DNA from: Streptomyces sp. NRRL S-455
GTDB taxonomy: Bacteria; Actinomycetota; Actinomycetes; Streptomycetales; Streptomycetaceae
Assembly (NCBI RefSeq): GCF_000717875.1
Contig: NZ_JOCT01000020.1
Span: 1 to 64,000, forward strand
DNA length: 64,000 nt
Direction: 5' to 3'
Part shown: positions 61,346-64,000 of the stretch, one piece after another
Layout of the letters: each line of letters begins with the position of its first letter
Position numbering within the stretch: the first letter of the stretch is position 1
Position numbers and translations under genes: made by a program
Notes under the pieces: generated by a model
Databases searched by the model: none
What the model was told of the DNA's origin: nothing
What the model saw: the letters and a program-made list of their open reading frames with translations, nothing else

Positions 61346-62566
61346 TCATTCCTGCTGCGTGTGCGGGGACTCCGCGCGCAACGCCAGAATGAGGTCGAGG
61401 CGGCTTTCCGGATCGTGCAGGGCGTCGCCGAACAGCTTCTCCAGCTGCCGCAGGCGGTAGCGGACCGTCTGCGGGTGGACGTGCAGCCGCACGGCGACGT
61501 CCGGCACGTGGCTGCCGCTGAGCAGCCACGCGAGCAGCGTCTCGGCCAGCCGCTCGCGCTGCCCCGCCGAGACCGCGTCGAGCGGCGCGAGGACCCGCGT
61601 CCGGAGCTGTCCGAGCAGTGGCTCGTCGCCGTACAGCAGCAGGGTCGACAGATGGTCGGAGCACCGCACGACGCCCTGCCGGGGCAGGATGCCACGCCCC
61701 ATCAGCCCGAGCGCCCGGGTGGCGAGACGCAGTGACTGCGCGGCCTCGGTGACCGCGACCGCCGGGCCGATCGCGGCCGGCCGGCCGCGCAGAGCGAGCG
61801 TGAACGCCCGGCCGCCGAAGCTCCCGGAGCCGTCCGGGTCGGGCACCAGCATGCGGGGCGGCCGCGACTCCATGTCCACCAGCGCGCCCGCCGCCGCCAG
61901 CGGCCGGTCCTCCTCCCGCCGGTCCGGCGTCGCGGCCAGCGCCACCACGGCGACCGTACGGGGCACCGGCCAGCGCGCGCTGTGCGCCAGGTCCTGGACT
62001 GCCTCCAGCGCCACCGGGCCGTCCTCCAGGAGCAGGTCGAGCAGCCGCCTGCGGCGCCGCTCCAGCTCGTCCGAGCTGCGCAGCCGGGCCTCCGCGTAGC
62101 CGGCCGCGGCCGCCTCGGCGACCTCGTGCACCGTACGGAACGCCAGCTCGCCCAGCGCCGCGACGACCGTGGAGTCAAGCCCGAGCTCCTCCGCCGTATG
62201 ACCCATCAGCCGCCAGGCGTGCAGCCCGCCGACCCGCAGCGCGGACTGCAACGCGTCCAGGCTGCGGCCCTCAAGGGCCTCGCCGCGCCCGAGTTCGTAG
62301 TACGTGGCCGCGATAGCGCGTCCGTCGTCGCGCGGGTCGGCGATGTGGTCGACGAACAGGGTCAGCGCCTGCACCACCCCGGCCCGCAGGTTCCTGCGGT
62401 ACGCCCCGTCGGCGGGCCGCGCGTAGTCGGGGACCTGACGCCGGACCTCCTCCTCCACGGCGTCGGCGACGGCCGCCAGCTGCGCGCGCAGCAGCTTCGC
62501 CAGTTCGGGCGGAACCGGCGGCAGGCCGGGGCGGTCCGGCACTCCGTGCGGGGCGGGCACAGCCAT
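61346..62566 (-). CDS. PucR/CdaR-type helix-turn-helix regulator
   Basis: A 406-residue protein. A helical N-terminal sensor (about 15-200, PELAKLLRAQLAAVADAVEE; YYELGRGEALEGRSLDALQS), a GGDEF-like middle, and a C-terminal PucR HTH_30 (LAETLLAWLLSGSHVPDVAV, then RLHVHPQTVRYRLRQLEKLF). Such regulators control purine, amino-acid or secondary metabolism. ATG 62566 has AAAGGAG 8 bases upstream; GTG 62569 is an alternative. Its target is unknown. Confidence 0.87.
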   Translation of the reverse strand: MAVPAPHGVPDRPGLPPVPPELAKLLRAQLAAVADAVEEEVRRQVPDYARPADGAYRRNLRAGVVQALTLFVDHIADPRDDGRAIAATYYELGRGEALEGRSLDALQSALRVGGLHAWRLMGHTAEELGLDSTVVAALGELAFRTVHEVAEAAAAGYAEARLRSSDELERRRRRLLDLLLEDGPVALEAVQDLAHSARWPVPRTVAVVALAATPDRREEDRPLAAAGALVDMESRPPRMLVPDPDGSGSFGGRAFTLALRGRPAAIGPAVAVTEAAQSLRLATRALGLMGRGILPRQGVVRCSDHLSTLLLYGDEPLLGQLRTRVLAPLDAVSAGQRERLAETLLAWLLSGSHVPDVAVRLHVHPQTVRYRLRQLEKLFGDALHDPESRLDLILALRAESPHTQQE

Positions 62567-62688
62567 CACGGACACTCCTTTCGACCGGAAGCGGCTCACC
62601 CGAGCACCGTTGCCGGTGGGACGAGTGGGAAGTCCCGTGTTGGACGGACGTCCCTTCCGCTCCGTTCCGTGCCCCGACGGCACCCCCG

Positions 62689-62832
62689 TCACTCCGGCAC
62701 GCCCAGCGCATGGGCGAGCACCGGCCAGGAGGCGGTGAACTCCCGCTCCCGGTAAGGCCAGTCGTGTCCTCCTCCTGGGTAGAGGTACGTCGTCGCTTCC
62801 CCCGGGCCGGATGCTGTCACCTCTGTGCTCAC
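62689..62832 (-). pseudogene. Truncated esterase (alpha/beta hydrolase) C-terminus with its own RBS
   Basis: A 47-codon frame, MSTEVTASGPGEATTYLYPG then GGHDWPYREREFTASWPVLA, ending HALGVPE. YPGGGHDWPYWxRxLxxSWPxLxxALGV is the C-terminus of bacterial esterases, containing the catalytic His (GHDW). Ser and Asp, and the rest of the fold, are missing. GTG 62832 has GGAGG 5 bases upstream, so it might be expressed, but as an enzyme it is dead. Confidence 0.6.
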
Positions 62833-63115
62833 AACCACCTCCGAAGTGGTCCCCGACTATGGCAGTGAGACGGGGAAGCGCCGGGCGGATCGTCGTTCTG
62901 TGTGGGGGAGTTGAGTCCTCCGCCGCGGGGTTTCATCCCCGTGTGACAAGACAGCTCCGGTGCCGGGCGCATGGAGCTGCCCGAGTACGTGACCCGACCT
63001 GCCCCTTCGTCAGCAGGCGATCATTTCTCGTCAATTCCGCCACTGGTGAGAAAGACATGTGAATGTTTCCGCGTGGTTCGGGCATACGCAGCGAAAACAC
63101 AGAGAGGGGCGCTAC

Positions 63116-63367
63116 GTGCTCGTACCGGACCGGAAAGCCGTCAGAGAGCTGCTCACGCGGTACGCGTCGCTGAGGATCGCTCAGGCGGAGAGGCACATGC
63201 CGACGGCGGCACGCGAGCTGGAGGACGTCAGCTACACGCTGTGCGTGATGATGGGAACATCCGCCATCCATGAGGCGATCGCCAAGGCGGACGCGCTGTT
63301 GCTCACGAAGAGGGCCCCGGAGGGGGCGGACGCGGACGGGGAGAACGGTCTGACGTTGGTGGGCTGA
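63116..63367 (+). CDS. DUF5133 protein
   Basis: An 83-residue protein. LVPDRKAVRELLTRYASLRI, then RELEDVSYTLCVMMGTSAIH, is the DUF5133 signature, found widely in Streptomyces; function unknown. The frame reads on to GENGLTLVG. GTG 63116 has GAGAGGGGC 5 bases upstream. The longer frame from 63059 has no RBS. Confidence 0.82.
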   Translation: MLVPDRKAVRELLTRYASLRIAQAERHMPTAARELEDVSYTLCVMMGTSAIHEAIAKADALLLTKRAPEGADADGENGLTLVG

Positions 63368-63408
63368 CATCGCAAGAGCCCGGCGTGACCGGGTGCGGCC
63401 TCGGTGGC

Positions 63409-64000
63409 CTAGGGACGGCCCGCCGAGGCCGCCGCCTTTCCGTGGAACGCCGTACGGTACGCGTACGGCGTGGTGCCCACCACCTTGCGGAACCGCTCCC
63501 GGAACGCCGTCGGTGAGCCGAATCCCGCCTGCCGCGCGATCCGTTCGACGGAGTGGTCGGTGTTCTCCAGCAGGTACTGAGCGCGCCGCACCCGCGCCAG
63601 CAGTAACCACTGCAGTGGCGTGGTGCCGGTCTGTTCGCGGAAGCGGCGGCTGAAGGTCCGCTCGCTCATTCCGGCGCGCTCCGCAAGCACGCCGAGCGTC
63701 ACCTCGTGCGCCAGGTTGTCCTCGATCCACTCGAGCAACGGCTCGAGCGCCGACCCGCGGGGCACCGGCGGGTGCTCGTGCACGATGAACTGGGCCTGTC
63801 CGCCCTCGCGTTCCAGGGGCACGACCGACATCCGGGCGATGTTCGCCGCGACGGCCGATCCCAGATCCCGCCGGATCATGTGCAGGCACAGGTCCAGCGC
63901 GGCGGCCGCACCGGCCGAGGTGAGGATCTGCCCGTTGTCGACGTACAGCACGTCCGGCTGCACCTCGATCCGCGGGAAACGACGGGCCAGCTCGCCGGCC
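63409..64000 (-). CDS. GlxA-type AraC-family regulator, C-terminal part (runs off right edge)
   Basis: The last 197 residues of a GlxA-type regulator. VEVQPDVLYVDNGQILTSAG, then CLHMIRRDLGSAVAANIARM, belongs to the DJ-1/PfpI-like sensor half; the AraC DNA-binding domain follows (WIEDNLAHEVTLGVLAERAG; MSERTFSRRFREQTGTTPLQ; VERIARQAGFGSPTAFRERF). The frame stays open to base 64000; the start lies outside. The full protein would be about 320 residues. Confidence 0.88.
   Translation of the reverse strand, partial: AGELARRFPRIEVQPDVLYVDNGQILTSAGAAAALDLCLHMIRRDLGSAVAANIARMSVVPLEREGGQAQFIVHEHPPVPRGSALEPLLEWIEDNLAHEVTLGVLAERAGMSERTFSRRFREQTGTTPLQWLLLARVRRAQYLLENTDHSVERIARQAGFGSPTAFRERFRKVVGTTPYAYRTAFHGKAAASAGRP

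Noticed and set aside
1..64000. Search by eye for tRNA, rRNA, CRISPR, IS ends and phage genes
   Set aside because: None seen; several gene remnants exist but without flanking transposon ends.

Overview
The window is high-GC actinobacterial DNA and almost certainly Streptomyces. The evidence is very strong third-position G/C bias, frequent GTG starts, a mycothiol-dependent formaldehyde dehydrogenase, a propeptide-bearing streptogrisin-like protease, DUF5709 and DUF5133 small proteins, sugar ABC importers without their own ATPase (which normally share MsiK), many ROK/LacI/TetR/RpiR regulators, and a HelR gene behind a rifamycin-associated element. I saw no rRNA, tRNA, CRISPR array, prophage or intact insertion sequence.

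Layout. 1-7.9 kb: start of a ctaD-type oxidase gene (runs off the left edge), an ECF sigma factor with an overlapping membrane partner, a 3' scrap of folD, a SnoaL-like protein, an ABC exporter half-transporter, the mycothiol formaldehyde-detoxification pair (mscR plus metallo-beta-lactamase hydrolase), an SDR and a secreted L,D-transpeptidase. 7.9-13.7 kb: sugar ABC importer operon with a Gfo/Idh/MocA oxidoreductase, divergent from a ROK regulator. 13.8-27.4 kb: mixed housekeeping/accessory genes, among them a DMT exporter, a membrane-anchored S1 protease, a MalY-type aminotransferase, a TetR/DUF35 unit with matching operators, a peptidoglycan-binding protein, an ANTAR-GAF-PAS-SpoIIE phosphatase, an RpiR regulator and a stand-alone FhaA N-terminal domain.

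27.7-38.2 kb: a secreted PAP2/haloperoxidase-like enzyme, then a carbohydrate locus: BadF-type sugar kinase, divergent ROK repressor around a clear palindrome, binding protein, two permeases and an unassigned 610-residue probable toroid enzyme. It is followed by decayed pieces of an MHS transporter and possibly a KDPG aldolase. 38.2-45.9 kb: small P-loop kinase, beta-phosphoglucomutase plus GH65 disaccharide phosphorylase, a GT-C-type membrane protein, an orphan proteasome beta subunit and DUF5709. 46-51 kb: a second SpoIIE phosphatase, GH64 beta-1,3-glucanase under a LacI-type palindrome, a GNAT with a possible leader peptide, another oxidoreductase, and a scar holding two gene tails.

51.2-59.4 kb: RAE-helR, then a sugar/inositol-like regulon (isomerase, dehydrogenase, MFS porter, a 56-residue small protein, LacI regulator, orphan binding lipoprotein) tied together by two identical 16-bp operators placed the same way relative to their promoters. 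59.5-64 kb: VOC protein, small hypothetical, cutinase, PucR-type regulator, an esterase tail, DUF5133, and the C-terminal half of a GlxA-type AraC regulator running off the right edge.

All functions are read from sequence by eye; no database search was possible.
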